Of a stretch of DNA of 55,803 bases, positions 42,020 through 51,172 are shown one piece after another. Under the pieces are notes generated by a model. It was given only the letters and a program-made list of their open reading frames with translations, did no database searches and was not told the DNA's origin. The position numbers were made by a program, and so were the translations under genes. Within the stretch, counting starts at the first letter, position 1. Each line of letters starts with the position of its first letter. Origin of the DNA: an uncultured Acidobacteriota bacterium (GTDB lineage: Bacteria; Acidobacteriota; Thermoanaerobaculia; Multivoradales; SZUA-115); contig CALMKX010000055.1 in NCBI GenBank assembly GCA_937867335.1, positions 1 through 55,803 on the forward strand, given 5' to 3'.

Positions 42020-44680
42020 TCAGTCCTCTCGCAGGGTGGTCACCGGGTCCACTCCGAGGGCCCGCGCCAGCGGCACCAGGTGCGCGAGCCCGGCGGTCCC
42101 CACGAGAACCGCGGCGATGGTGGCGTAGGTGAGGGGATCGTCCGGGGAGACCTCGTAGAGCAGGCCGGCCAGCAGGCGACTGAGCAGCACGGCTGCGAGC
42201 CAGCCGAGACCCAGGCCGGCACCCACCAGGGCTAGCCCCGGGCCGAGCACCAGCCGGCAGATGTCTGCCCGCAGCGCCCCGAGGGCCACTCGCACACCCA
42301 CTTCCTTGCGCCGGGCCTCGACCAGGAAGGCCACCAGCGCGTAGAGCCCGACGCTCGCGAGGAGCAGGGCCGAAGCGGCGAAAAGCGTCAGCAACGTAGA
42401 GGTGAAGCTCTCCCGGAAGGCGGTTCGAGCCGCCAGCTCCTCGAGCGAGGCCACACCGTAGATCGGCACGTCCTGGGCCGTGGCGACCACCCGCGCCCGA
42501 ACGGCCGGCGCCAGGGCCGTGGGCTCCCCGCCCGTGCGCACCACCATCACCAGGAACGGGTCGGTGCTCTGCTCCAGGGGCAGGTACATCTGGGGACTCA
42601 CCTGCGAGGAGAGCGCCTGGTGACGGACGTCGCCCACCACTCCCACCACCGTCCGCCAGGGCCTCTCGGGCCCACCGATGCGGATGCGCTTGCCGAGAGG
42701 GCTCTCGGCCCCGAAGAGCTGGCGGGCGGCGGTCTCGCCCAGCACCATCACCGGCAGGGTGTCGCTTCGGTCCTCGTCGCCGATCCACCGCCCCGCCACC
42801 AGCGGCAGGCGCATCACCTGGCGGTAGCCGGGGGTGACGGCGTAGCGCTGGAGGTCCAGGCGGTCCTGGGGGCGGTCGGATTTCCGGCCCTCCACTTCGG
42901 CGCCCCAGGAGTCGTAGTTGCCACCCAGGGGGATTTGGCCGGCCATTCCCACGGCCTCGACTCCGGGCAGGGCCGCCACCTCGCGGCTGATCGCCGCCAC
43001 GGCGCGATGGATTCCGGCCTCCTCGTCGTAGCGGGGCGCCAGGAAGGAGAGCCTCATCACCAGCACGCCGTGGGCGTCGAAGCCGGGATCCACCCGCAGC
43101 AGGCGATGCACACTGGTGAGCATCAGCCCCGCTCCCACCAGCAGCACGAAGGCCAGGGCGAGGTTGCCCATCACCAGCAGCCTGCGCCCGCGGGTCGCCG
43201 GCCGGCCGGCGGTGGCGCGGCTGGAAAGCTCGAGGTCCGGCCGGGGACTCGCGAGCCCGAGAGCCGGGGCGAGGCCGAACAGCACCCCGCTCGCCACCAT
43301 CACGAGCAAGGCGAAGGCCGTCACCCGCAGATCGAGCCCCGCCTGGGCGATGCGCGGCACCGACGGCGGAGCCCCGGCCACCAGGACGCGGATCAGAACT
43401 CCCGCCAGGGCCAGGCCGAGGCCCCCGCCGAGCCCCGCCAGGAGCAGGCTCTCGCTGAGCAGCAAACGCACCAGCCGCGAGCGATCCGCTCCCAGGGCCG
43501 CGCGGATGCGCACCTCCTTCACCCGTCCCCGGCTCCTGGCCAGGAGCAGGCTGGCCACATTGGCGCAGGCGATCAGCAACAGCAGGCCCACCGCTCCGGT
43601 CACCACGAAGAGCACCGGCCGGGCCTGGCTGTAGAGGGCGTCGCTCAAGGGAATCACGCGCACGCGGGCGTCCGCGTAGTCGTTCGGAAACGCCGCGAGG
43701 AGGCGGCTCTGCACCGCCATGAGGTCCTCGCGCGCCAGCGCGATCGAGGCTCCCGGGGCCAGCCGGCCGAGCACCTTGAGATGGTGGCAGCTCCGGCAGC
43801 CCCAGGGGTCGCTCGCACGGTAGCCGAGGGGCGAGATCAGGTCCGGAGCGCCGAAAAAGGGCGAGATGGCTGCCGGGTCGAAGCTCGGCGGCAGCACTCC
43901 CACCACCTGGTAGAGAGTGCCGCCGAGGTCGAGGGAGCGACCGATCACGGCCGGGTCGGCGCCGAAGCGGCGACGCCAGAGGGCATCGGTCAGCATCGTC
44001 ACGTAGCGCCGCTCGGGGTCGTCGTCCTCGGCGGTGAAGCCGCGGCCGAGAGCCGGCCGGACTCCCAGGGTCGCGAGAAGGTTGGCGCTCGCCCGCAGGC
44101 CCTGGAGCTGTTCGGGCTCGCCCTCGCCCAGGAGCACCGGGCCCCAGAAGCGCAGGATCGCCAGCTGCTCGAAGCTGTGGCTCTCCCGGCGCCAGTCCTC
44201 GTAGGTGGCGAAGCCGGTGTTGCCCACCGCGTTGTTGTCGCTGGCGGATTCGTCGCTCACCATCACCAGCCGATTCGGCTCCTGGTAGGGCAACGGCCGC
44301 AGCAGCACGGCGTCGAGCAACGAGAACACGCTGGCGGTTCCCGCCACGCCGATCGCGACCGTCACCACCGCCACCGCGGTGAAGCCGGGCTGGTGGCAGA
44401 GAGAGCGCACGGCATGGCGCAGATCCGTACCCAGGCCCCGCCAGGGCCGGAAGCCCGTCCCTCTGGGCCCGAACGCGGCGCGCTCGCGGGCCGAGCGCAG
44501 CCAGGCGAGGCTCGAGGCCAGGGCTTGCCACCAGTACCACCGGCTCGCCGCTCGCCGGCCCTTGCCGGAGGCGAGCTCGAGACTCCAGCCCTCCACCAGA
44601 TCCCCTTCGATCACTTCTCGGGCCAGGGCGTCGCGCACCACCAGCCACAGCACCAACCGAGCCAGCGCAGGGGGGCTCAT
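42020..44680 (-). CDS. ADOP/MacB-like ABC permease with N-terminal prefix domain
   Basis: This 886-residue permease is of the same kind as the one at 34189-36654, with two MacB-PCD/FtsX modules. It has an added N-terminal segment of about 80 residues (RDALAREVIEGDLVEGW), the permease-prefix domain common in PadR-linked acidobacterial permeases. The first module starts DLRHAVRSLCHQPGFTAVAVVTVAIGV near residue 85, and the inter-module RVKEVRIRAALGADRSRLVRLLL near 390. It starts at 44680 within the ATGA overlap with padR, so it is coupled to its regulator. No ATPase gene is adjacent. Substrate unknown. Confidence 0.92.
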   Translation of the reverse strand: MSPPALARLVLWLVVRDALAREVIEGDLVEGWSLELASGKGRRAASRWYWWQALASSLAWLRSARERAAFGPRGTGFRPWRGLGTDLRHAVRSLCHQPGFTAVAVVTVAIGVAGTASVFSLLDAVLLRPLPYQEPNRLVMVSDESASDNNAVGNTGFATYEDWRRESHSFEQLAILRFWGPVLLGEGEPEQLQGLRASANLLATLGVRPALGRGFTAEDDDPERRYVTMLTDALWRRRFGADPAVIGRSLDLGGTLYQVVGVLPPSFDPAAISPFFGAPDLISPLGYRASDPWGCRSCHHLKVLGRLAPGASIALAREDLMAVQSRLLAAFPNDYADARVRVIPLSDALYSQARPVLFVVTGAVGLLLLIACANVASLLLARSRGRVKEVRIRAALGADRSRLVRLLLSESLLLAGLGGGLGLALAGVLIRVLVAGAPPSVPRIAQAGLDLRVTAFALLVMVASGVLFGLAPALGLASPRPDLELSSRATAGRPATRGRRLLVMGNLALAFVLLVGAGLMLTSVHRLLRVDPGFDAHGVLVMRLSFLAPRYDEEAGIHRAVAAISREVAALPGVEAVGMAGQIPLGGNYDSWGAEVEGRKSDRPQDRLDLQRYAVTPGYRQVMRLPLVAGRWIGDEDRSDTLPVMVLGETAARQLFGAESPLGKRIRIGGPERPWRTVVGVVGDVRHQALSSQVSPQMYLPLEQSTDPFLVMVVRTGGEPTALAPAVRARVVATAQDVPIYGVASLEELAARTAFRESFTSTLLTLFAASALLLASVGLYALVAFLVEARRKEVGVRVALGALRADICRLVLGPGLALVGAGLGLGWLAAVLLSRLLAGLLYEVSPDDPLTYATIAAVLVGTAGLAHLVPLARALGVDPVTTLRED

Positions 44681-45000
44681 ACCAGGCGAAACCTCGCTTC
44701 CATTCCCTGGGTCATCCGGCGAAGCTCCTCGAGGCAGCTCGAGAGGGCCTTCTCTCCGGCCGGCTCGAGGCGGTAGACGCGCTTGCGACGCCCGCCCCGA
44801 ACTTGGCTGGGGGCGGAGAGCTCCGAGCTCACCAGGCCCTGGCTCTCCAGCCGGAGCAGCGTGGTGTAGACCGCTCCCGCAGATACATCACGGCCGGTAC
44901 GAGCCTCGATCTCCAACCGGATGCTCACCCCGTAGGCCTCGCTCAGGCGGGCCACCGCGAGCAACACCAGGCGCTCGAAATCTCCCAGAGAACTTGCCAT
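44677..45000 (-). CDS. PadR-family transcriptional regulator
   Basis: This 107-residue winged-helix repressor has the PadR fold. The N-terminal LGDFERLVLLAVARLSEAYGV is followed by the recognition helix region SAGAVYTTLLRLESQGLVSSE near residue 40, and a wing with GGRRKRVYRLEPAGEKAL. The C-terminal helix is short, as in the s-PadR subgroup. It is coupled by ATGA to the permease and probably controls that operon itself. There is no Shine-Dalgarno sequence ahead of the ATG at 45000. A TACTAAT element ends just before it, so the mRNA may be leaderless. Confidence 0.92.
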   Translation of the reverse strand: MASSLGDFERLVLLAVARLSEAYGVSIRLEIEARTGRDVSAGAVYTTLLRLESQGLVSSELSAPSQVRGGRRKRVYRLEPAGEKALSSCLEELRRMTQGMEARFRLV

Positions 45001-45006
45001 GGCTGA

Positions 45007-45029
45007 TTAGTACCACAATGTGGCTGAAA
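45007..45029 (-). promoter_or_regulatory. Candidate padR promoter and autoregulatory operator
   Basis: On the minus strand TTGATT (about 45028-45023) and TACTAA (45012-45007) flank the exact palindrome CCACA-A-TGTGG (45013-45023, one central base). A start about 7 bp after the -10 would fall on the ATG at 45000. PadR proteins usually bind inverted repeats over their own promoters, so this is the likely operator. Confidence 0.45.
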
Positions 45030-45065
45030 TCAACAAACGCCCTGCAGACGGTACCCTCTCGGGCC

Positions 45066-45089
45066 GGGCGCGGAAACCGCGCCCCTACG
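45066..45089. repeat. Palindromic repeat with CGCCCCTAC end (copy A)
   Basis: GGGCGCGG-AAA-CCGCGCCC, an 8-bp perfect stem, is followed by CTACG. It lies between padR and the acyl-activating gene, 21 bp after the latter's stop. It shares the GTAGGGGCG end with the palindromes at 54755-54991. No T-run follows on either strand. Confidence 0.5.
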
Positions 45090-45110
45090 ACCGCTCTTTC
45101 GCGTCAGGGC

Positions 45111-46205
45111 TCAGTACACGCCCACCACCACCGACTCGGCGAGGCGGGAGAACAGGCGCAGATTGCTCACGCCATCCCAAGGGTAGGTGGGGATCGGAGC
45201 CGCGCGCTCGCCCTCGTCGCGCTCGAGGAAGCGGGGCATGAAGAACTCGCGGGTGAGGGTGGTGAGCATCACCCGGCCGGTCTCGCCGTAGGCCACCGTG
45301 CGCCCGGGGTGGTCCGGATCGACGATCTCGAACACCGCCCGGGGCAGCGGCGGGTAGTAGGTGATGGCGTAGCCGTCCGCCGGGTCGAAGGGCTTGGGGC
45401 AGGCGAGGCCCATCAGGGTGTTGCCGTAGGTGGGCACGAACTCCACGCCGGGCACCAGCTCCTCGCGGGCGAAGCGGTGGAACTGCGCGTTCATCTCGGT
45501 GCCGCCGCAGAAGATGCCCGTGATGCCGTAGCGGCCGAGGTCGATCTTCTCGCACAGCGCCTCGAGCAGCTTGGGAGTGGTGAACAGGCAGTGGATGCCG
45601 GGATGGGCGCGCAGCACGGTCAAACCCTGGTCGATCACGTGCTGCTTGTAGGCCGCGAGCTCCTGGTGCTTGCCGGCCTTGATCAGCTTGTTCACCCAGC
45701 GCGGATCGAGATCCACATGGAAGGCGATGCCGCCGCGGTGCTGCGCCAGGTGCTCGATCGCCAGGCGCAGCCGGCGCGGCCCGGTGGGGCCGAGCATCAG
45801 CCAGTCGGCGCCGAGGGGGAAGGCCGCGGGCGAGAGCGTGTCGCTGTAAAGCTCGTAGTCGATGCGGAAGTCCTCGATATTGATGCGGGACTTGGGCACG
45901 CCGGTCGAGCCGCCAGTCTCGAACACCGAGACCGGCCTGCCCTCGAGCCCGCGGGGCAGCCAGCGGCGCACCGGCCCACCGCGCAGCCATTCGTCCTCGA
46001 AGTGGCCGAGCCGGTGGAGGTCGCCGTAGCCGTGGATCTCCTGCCGCGGGTCGAACGGCAGCCGCGCCGCGTACTCCAGCCAGAACGGGCAGCCGGTGGC
46101 CGGGTCGAAGTGCCAGGCCACCATCTCCCGCACATGGGCGTCGAGCTCGGCCCGGCGGGCGGCCACCTGGGCTTCCAGACCCGGCGCCCCGGAAGTGGAC
46201 GTCAC
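45111..46205 (-). CDS. ANL-superfamily acyl-activating (AMP-forming) enzyme homologue
   Basis: This roughly 364-residue adenylating-enzyme homologue has the P-loop ETGGSTGVPKSRI near residue 95 and a Y-G-N-T motif (PTYGNTLMG near 255) where Y-G-x-T-E is usual. A FCGGTEMN segment lies near 230 and a GRVMLTTL segment near 312. It is shorter than full acyl-CoA ligases and appears to lack the mobile C-terminal lid, like phenylacetate-CoA-ligase-like proteins used for carboxylate activation. I chose GTG 46205 (TSTSGAPGLEAQVA) because the upstream open frame is shadow of the next gene. It lies 14 bp after the propeller gene stop. The substrate is unknown, and lipid, aryl or amino acids are all possible. 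Confidence 0.7.
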   Translation of the reverse strand: MTSTSGAPGLEAQVAARRAELDAHVREMVAWHFDPATGCPFWLEYAARLPFDPRQEIHGYGDLHRLGHFEDEWLRGGPVRRWLPRGLEGRPVSVFETGGSTGVPKSRINIEDFRIDYELYSDTLSPAAFPLGADWLMLGPTGPRRLRLAIEHLAQHRGGIAFHVDLDPRWVNKLIKAGKHQELAAYKQHVIDQGLTVLRAHPGIHCLFTTPKLLEALCEKIDLGRYGITGIFCGGTEMNAQFHRFAREELVPGVEFVPTYGNTLMGLACPKPFDPADGYAITYYPPLPRAVFEIVDPDHPGRTVAYGETGRVMLTTLTREFFMPRFLERDEGERAAPIPTYPWDGVSNLRLFSRLAESVVVGVY

Positions 46206-46219
46206 GGCTCCGCCCGGCC

Positions 46220-47710
46220 TCAGTGGGCCGCCGGGGCGGCGGGAGCGTCCATCGGGTGTGGCTTGATGCCTTCCTTCAGGGCCCACAGCCGGTTGCGGCT
46301 GGCGATAAAGAGCACACCATCCCGAGGGGTGACGCTCGTCACCACCGAGCTGCCCATGTTCATCTCGGCGAGCAGCTGCTTCTGCTTCGACGCCTTGAAA
46401 ACCACCACATCGCCGTCTTCGTCGCCGAGATAAACCTTGCCATCCACCAGCACCGGCGAGCCCCAGACGGCGGCGAACATGTCGTGCTTCCAGTAGAGCT
46501 CGCCGGTATCCGGATTGAGGCAGTAGAGGAAACCCGAGAGGTCCGCCGCGAACATCAGGCCGTCGCCGATCGCCACCGTGGACAGGGTGCGGTGGAAATC
46601 CTCGCCGCCGCGATGCCAGATCTGCTTGCCGGTGACGTCGCCTTCCTGGTCCGCCGGCACCGCCCAGAGGTGGCCGGGAGCCTCGCCGTGCTCCGGATCC
46701 TGGCCGACCCCGATATAAACCTTGTTGTTGGCGAAGACCGGCGTCGCCACGATGTAGTTGCGGGTTCCCGAGCCGCCGATGATGTACTTGGCATCCTTGG
46801 GGTTGCAATCGAACTTCCAGATCAGCTTGCCGGTCTTGGGATCGAGAGAGTAGAGCCAGCCGTCGCCACCGGCGAAAACCACCTGCTCGCGCCCGCCGGC
46901 CACGCCGTAGGTGGCGTTCGACCACTGGCCGTGGAGGATGTTGTTGCCCGGGAGATTGCTCTCCCAGATCAGCTTGCCGGTGTTCTTGTCGACCGCGATG
47001 AAGCTCGGCGCCAGGGGCGAGGGGATGTTGACGTGCCCCTCGTCGACGCCGTTGGCGGTGACGGTGTAAAGCACGTCGCCGACGATGAGCGGGCTGCCCA
47101 CGGCGAGGTTGTGGGGAAAGACATCGAGCTCGCCGATCATGTCGAGCTTCCAGACGACGTCCTCGTCGGTTTCGGTGGCGGATTCCTCGTTCTTCACCGC
47201 GCCGTCGTTCTCGCCGTCGCGGAAGCCCTCGGTGTCGGCGCAGATCAGCTCGGCCCGGTTGGACACATAGTAGACGCGGTCGCCTTCGACGTAGGGCGCC
47301 GAGCAGATGCCCTGCTGGGGCCAGTCGTTGACCCGGCCCTGGGAGAGCTTGGCGTGGGCGCCCTGCCAGAGGAACTGGCCGGTGTGGGCGTCGAAAGCCA
47401 TCATCACGCCGCGGTCCCCGATCACTTTGGGATTGCGCGGCGCCTCGTTGTTGGTGCCCATGAAGATGCGATCCCCCACCACCACCGGCCCGCCGTAGGC
47501 CTGCGAGCCCAAGGTCGCGGACCACAGCACGTTCTCGCCCGTCTTGACGTCCCAACGCGTGGGCAGGCCTTTCTCCGGCGAGACCATGTTGCGCGAGCGG
47601 GTCTGGCCGAACATCGCGTACTGGCCGGCCGGAGCGCCCGCCCACAGCGAGCACGGCAGGGCCAGAGAGGCGAAGAGAGCGGCGACGATCAAGCGGTGAG
47701 CACGGCTCAT
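46220..47710 (-). CDS. Secreted PQQ-like beta-propeller protein
   Basis: This 496-residue exported protein starts MSRAHRLIVAALFASLALPC (signal peptide) and consists of PQQ-like propeller blades, recognisable by the D-x-x-T-G-x-x-x-W box: AFDAHTGQFLWQG, AVDKNTGKLIWESN, SLDPKTGKLIWKFD and CLNPDTGELYWKHD. It belongs to a dehydrogenase-like propeller group common in Acidobacteriota and Planctomycetes, without visible haem motif. The ATG at 47710 overlaps the previous stop by ATGA, so it is coupled to the larger propeller upstream. Whether it binds PQQ cannot be judged. Confidence 0.87.
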   Translation of the reverse strand: MSRAHRLIVAALFASLALPCSLWAGAPAGQYAMFGQTRSRNMVSPEKGLPTRWDVKTGENVLWSATLGSQAYGGPVVVGDRIFMGTNNEAPRNPKVIGDRGVMMAFDAHTGQFLWQGAHAKLSQGRVNDWPQQGICSAPYVEGDRVYYVSNRAELICADTEGFRDGENDGAVKNEESATETDEDVVWKLDMIGELDVFPHNLAVGSPLIVGDVLYTVTANGVDEGHVNIPSPLAPSFIAVDKNTGKLIWESNLPGNNILHGQWSNATYGVAGGREQVVFAGGDGWLYSLDPKTGKLIWKFDCNPKDAKYIIGGSGTRNYIVATPVFANNKVYIGVGQDPEHGEAPGHLWAVPADQEGDVTGKQIWHRGGEDFHRTLSTVAIGDGLMFAADLSGFLYCLNPDTGELYWKHDMFAAVWGSPVLVDGKVYLGDEDGDVVVFKASKQKQLLAEMNMGSSVVTSVTPRDGVLFIASRNRLWALKEGIKPHPMDAPAAPAAH

Positions 47711-49920
47711 GGCGCGTTCCTCGTGATGCGGACGTTGTCGAAGTAGGCCGGGGAGGGCGTGAAGCCGTAGAGGCCCGGGGCGCCGGAGAGGATGCCCAGC
47801 GGATCCTCGTGGACGGCGGTCCAATCCGCCGGCTCGGCTTCGGCTCGCGGCCAGACCTTCACCGAGATGCGCGCCGCCCCCGCCGCCGCCGGCTCCACCC
47901 GCACCTTCATGTGGTACCAGACGCCCGGCTGCCAGGGGAAGGGGATGTCCTTCGAGGCGCGCAGCTCGGACTCCCAGGAGCGGATCTGGATCTGCTGGTG
48001 GGCGCCCATCAGGTCCACGGTGTAGCCGCTGTCGATCAGCCCCACGTCGGGAATCTTTCGCCCGGTCTGCACTCCCATCAGATCGGCCTCGATGGTGTAG
48101 CCGCTCCAGCTCGAGGGCCCGATGAAGGTCTTGTGGCGATGGATGCCCTCCGGCGCGGGCGTCTTCATCAGCACCTTGGCGCCCTCCACCTCCGCCACCT
48201 CGAAACGCGGCGCGGCACCCAGCAAGTAGCTCGGGCGGCCCTTGAGAGGCAGGCTCTCGAAGTCCTCGCTGAAGGGCAGATCGGCGAAGACGCGCACCCG
48301 CGCCGCACCGCTCAAGCTGCCGGCCTTGGCCACCACTCTGCCGATCTGGGTGCCCTTGGCCGGGTCCGGCACGAACTGGCCGGTGGCGTCGACCGTGCCT
48401 ACCAGCCCCTCGAGGGACCAGGCCACCGGGCTTGCCAGGGCTCCCGGGCCGGTCGGCGTCTCGCCGTCCACCCGCAACCGCAAAGGCTGGCCCGGCGACA
48501 GAGTGGCCTCGGCCGGGTAGACCAGCAGCTTGGTGGCCGGGGACGTCGAGGGAGCCACGATCGCCGGCGTCGCGGCCGTGATCGCCGGCGTCTTCAGCCT
48601 CTTCTTGTCGCCCAGGCAGTAGATGCCGTTCTCGGCGGTGAAGCACACCATGCCGTAGCCCACGGCCGGCGAGCCGTAGATCTCCGCCGCCCGCCCTTCG
48701 GGCATCGAGAGCTGCACGTCGCTCAGGGATGTCACGCCGTCCGGGCCCTCCTCCAGGATGTGGAAGCGGCCGTTCACCTCGGTGGCGTAGAGCTTGCCGT
48801 CCGCCCACACCGCCGAGCTCTTGCCCACGGTGCCCAGGCGGTCGATCCACAGCTCTCGGCCGGTGGCGGCCTCGAGAGCGATCAGGTTCGCCGAGTTGTC
48901 GATCACGTAGAGGTGGCCGCCGTGGAGCAGCGGCGAGGAGAACCCCACTTCCACCTGGTAGCGCCACTTCTCGGTAGCCTTGAAGGCGCCATCGGCCTGG
49001 CTGATGCCGATCGCCACCACCCGGCCCAGCGGCCCGCCATCCGGGTTCTCCTCGCTGTGGGCCGCGAACACGGTACTGGTGGCCGGGTCGTAGACCACCG
49101 TGGTGTTGAGCGCCAGCTTGGACACCTGGAAGCCCCAGGCCTTCTCGCCGGTGTTGGCGTTGACGCCGTAGACGAAGCCGTCGGCGTTGCCGAAGAGGAT
49201 CTGCCGCTCGCCGGCGATGGTGGCCACCACCGGGGTCGATTGGGTGTTGAGGTCCTGCGGCGCCTGGCCAGGAGTGGCCACCCACTGCAGCTCGCCGGTC
49301 TTCTTGTCGAAAGCGAAGAGGCGATGCCGCGGCGGGCCCCAATCCCCCCAGCTCGAGCTCACGAAGGTGACGATCACCCGGCTGCCGTCCACGGTGGGCG
49401 TCTGGGTGCGGCCGCCGAAGCCGGAGAAGAAGCCGTAATCCTCCGCCAGGTTGCGCTGCCATACCACCTTGCCGGCGCGGTCCAGGCAGAGGAAGGTGCC
49501 CCCTACGCCCTGCACGAAGAGGTAGCCGGTTTCCGGGTCGCCGGCCACGCTCGCCCAGCCCACCCGGTTCCAGGGCACAGCCGTGTGGTAGACGTTGAAG
49601 CGGTACTCCCAGAGCTTCTTGCCGGTGGTTGCCTGCCAGCAGGCCACCATCTCCTGCTTCAGGGGGCCATCGCCCACCCGGCCGTTGGCGCACACCCGGC
49701 CTTCGAAGATCACCGGCGTCGAGCGCCCCGTGAGCTCATCCTTCCAGACCAGGTTCTGCCCGGCCAGGGACCAGCTCAAAACCAGACCCTTCTCGTTCGA
49801 AACACCATCTTGGCCTGGCCCACGCCAACTTGGCCACTCCGCCGCCGTGGCCGGCAGGGCCGCGGCCAGGAAGAGCAGCGCGCCCAAGGCGCTCCAGACC
49901 TTGATCCTGGGAATGTTCAT
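47707..49920 (-). CDS. Secreted PQQ-like propeller protein with C-terminal Ig and lectin-like region
   Basis: This 737-residue exported protein has a signal peptide, then AEWPSWRGPGQDGVSN, the usual opening of outer-membrane-associated PQQ-like propellers. Blades follow (WQATTGKKLWEYRF, FDKKTGELQWVA, VNANTGEKAWGF, LEAATGRELWIDRL). After about residue 450 the sequence changes to an Ig-like segment (LLVYPAEATLSPGQPLRLRV) and a C-terminal jelly-roll-like region from about 545 (FSEDFESLPLKGRPSYL) to the end. I chose ATG 49920 because the signal peptide begins there and the upstream open frame is spurious. It heads the minus-strand operon of two propellers and the ANL enzyme. Confidence 0.85.
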   Translation of the reverse strand: MNIPRIKVWSALGALLFLAAALPATAAEWPSWRGPGQDGVSNEKGLVLSWSLAGQNLVWKDELTGRSTPVIFEGRVCANGRVGDGPLKQEMVACWQATTGKKLWEYRFNVYHTAVPWNRVGWASVAGDPETGYLFVQGVGGTFLCLDRAGKVVWQRNLAEDYGFFSGFGGRTQTPTVDGSRVIVTFVSSSWGDWGPPRHRLFAFDKKTGELQWVATPGQAPQDLNTQSTPVVATIAGERQILFGNADGFVYGVNANTGEKAWGFQVSKLALNTTVVYDPATSTVFAAHSEENPDGGPLGRVVAIGISQADGAFKATEKWRYQVEVGFSSPLLHGGHLYVIDNSANLIALEAATGRELWIDRLGTVGKSSAVWADGKLYATEVNGRFHILEEGPDGVTSLSDVQLSMPEGRAAEIYGSPAVGYGMVCFTAENGIYCLGDKKRLKTPAITAATPAIVAPSTSPATKLLVYPAEATLSPGQPLRLRVDGETPTGPGALASPVAWSLEGLVGTVDATGQFVPDPAKGTQIGRVVAKAGSLSGAARVRVFADLPFSEDFESLPLKGRPSYLLGAAPRFEVAEVEGAKVLMKTPAPEGIHRHKTFIGPSSWSGYTIEADLMGVQTGRKIPDVGLIDSGYTVDLMGAHQQIQIRSWESELRASKDIPFPWQPGVWYHMKVRVEPAAAGAARISVKVWPRAEAEPADWTAVHEDPLGILSGAPGLYGFTPSPAYFDNVRITRNAP

Positions 49921-50257
49921 CCTGGACCTCCTTGATCCGACTCGACGCGTGTGGCCAGCCCTTCCGAGATCGAAGCGCGGTCGTCCGCCGTCGATCTCCG
50001 AAGCGAGGCTGCTGCCCAGGCTCGCCACCTGGCCGATTCTTGTGAGCACTCTGAAGAAGACCATCCCAGCAAGCCGTGTGCCGCCATCCTGGCCAGGTTC
50101 CGAGCTCCTACTACGTGGCTCGGCGGCTCCGGTTCTGTCCGCGCGCAACCAGCGGGCCTTTGCATCGTATGAGATTCGACGTGTTCCTGGCAGAATTCTC
50201 TTCATCTTCGTCTTGCCCAGGGCTGTCTGCAATCGCCATCCACAGCGAGGGGGAACT
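49921..50257. other. Divergent intergenic region, no gene seen
   Basis: A 337-bp gap lies between the minus-strand propeller operon and the plus-strand ankyrin gene. It holds one strong hairpin, GAGATCGA/TCGATCTC (49966-49973 with 49991-49998) with a GCGG/CCGC inner stem, which would sit in the 5' leader of the propeller transcript. The second half is slightly AT-richer and probably contains both promoters, but no clear -35/-10 pair stands out. Confidence 0.4.
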
Positions 50258-51172
50258 ATGAAGCTGACCGCCTTCTGGAGTCTTTTCGCTCGCGCCTCGG
50301 TGAGCGGCCTGCTCGCCCTTTCCGGCCTCGCCTCCTTCCCCCTCGCCGCCGAGCCGCCGGCAGGGGACGCCGGCGCCGAGCTGCGCGCGGCGGCGACCGA
50401 GGGCAATGTCGAACGGGTGCGGGCCCTGCTCGCGAGCGGCGTCGACGTCAACGCCAAGAGCGAATACGGCGCCACGGCCCTTTCCTTCGCCTGCGACAAG
50501 GGCCGCACCGAGGTGGTGCGCTTGCTGCTCGAGAAGGGCGCCGAGGTGGAGGTGGAAGACACCTTCTACCACAGCACCCCCGCCGTCTGGGCGGCCTACA
50601 ACGGCCACGCCGAGGTGATCCGGCTGCTGCTCGAGAAGGGCGTCGCGGCGGCGCCGATCGCCATGATGGCCGTGGGCCGAGAGCACCCGGAAGTGCTGAA
50701 GGTGGTTCTCGCCAGCGGCAAGCTCAAGCCCCAAGACCTCACGGACTTGATCGACGCCACGGCCGATCCCTCCCAGGCCGGCGATGCGCCCATGAAGGAG
50801 ATCGTCCAGATGCTCCAGGCGGCCGGCGCCAAGCCCTCGCCGCCGGCCAACGCCAAGGTGGATCCCGGGCTCCTCGCGAGCTACGCCGGCCGCTACGTGG
50901 GTCTCTTCCGGGGCGTCAAGGACTACAGCCTCACCCTCTACTTCGACCCGCAGGCGGGCACGCTCTCGGTGAGCTTCTACACGGATCCCAGCCACTACAC
51001 CCTCGGCGCCGTGGACGACACCCACTTCCGCTCGCCGGATCTCGGCGCGGGGACTCTCGCCGTGGTTCGGGAGAACGACCAGCCGGTGGCCCTCGACCTG
51101 ATCTTCGGCGGCGAAACCACCCGCTTCGCCCGCGCTGCCCATCCGACCACCGAACCCGGAGCCAAGCCATGA
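50258..51172 (+). CDS. Secreted ankyrin-repeat protein
   Basis: This 304-residue exported protein starts MKLTAFWSLFARASVSGLL (signal peptide, Shine-Dalgarno GAGGGGGAA). It has about four ankyrin repeats in residues 45-190: AELRAAATEGNVERVRALLAS, GATALSFACDKGRTEVVRLL, TPAVWAAYNGHAEVIRLLLE and a degenerate last one. The C-terminal 100 residues are a small beta-rich domain (SYAGRYVGLFRGVKDYSLTL ... FGGETTRFAR) similar to the tail found in some beta-lactamase-related proteins. Its stop overlaps the next propeller gene by ATGA, suggesting a functional pair. Role unknown. Confidence 0.85.
   Translation: MKLTAFWSLFARASVSGLLALSGLASFPLAAEPPAGDAGAELRAAATEGNVERVRALLASGVDVNAKSEYGATALSFACDKGRTEVVRLLLEKGAEVEVEDTFYHSTPAVWAAYNGHAEVIRLLLEKGVAAAPIAMMAVGREHPEVLKVVLASGKLKPQDLTDLIDATADPSQAGDAPMKEIVQMLQAAGAKPSPPANAKVDPGLLASYAGRYVGLFRGVKDYSLTLYFDPQAGTLSVSFYTDPSHYTLGAVDDTHFRSPDLGAGTLAVVRENDQPVALDLIFGGETTRFARAAHPTTEPGAKP

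Noticed and set aside
45111..49693. Very long minus-strand frames (847 and 1157 codons) extending upstream of the ANL enzyme and the first propeller
   Set aside because: Only their 3' parts have family motifs. The upstream parts are Arg/Gly/Pro-rich frame-shifted shadows of the adjacent propeller genes, and good internal starts exist.
49595..51172. Extended frame before the ankyrin gene
   Set aside because: The signal peptide and Shine-Dalgarno sequence define the start at 50258; the extension overlaps the divergent propeller gene.
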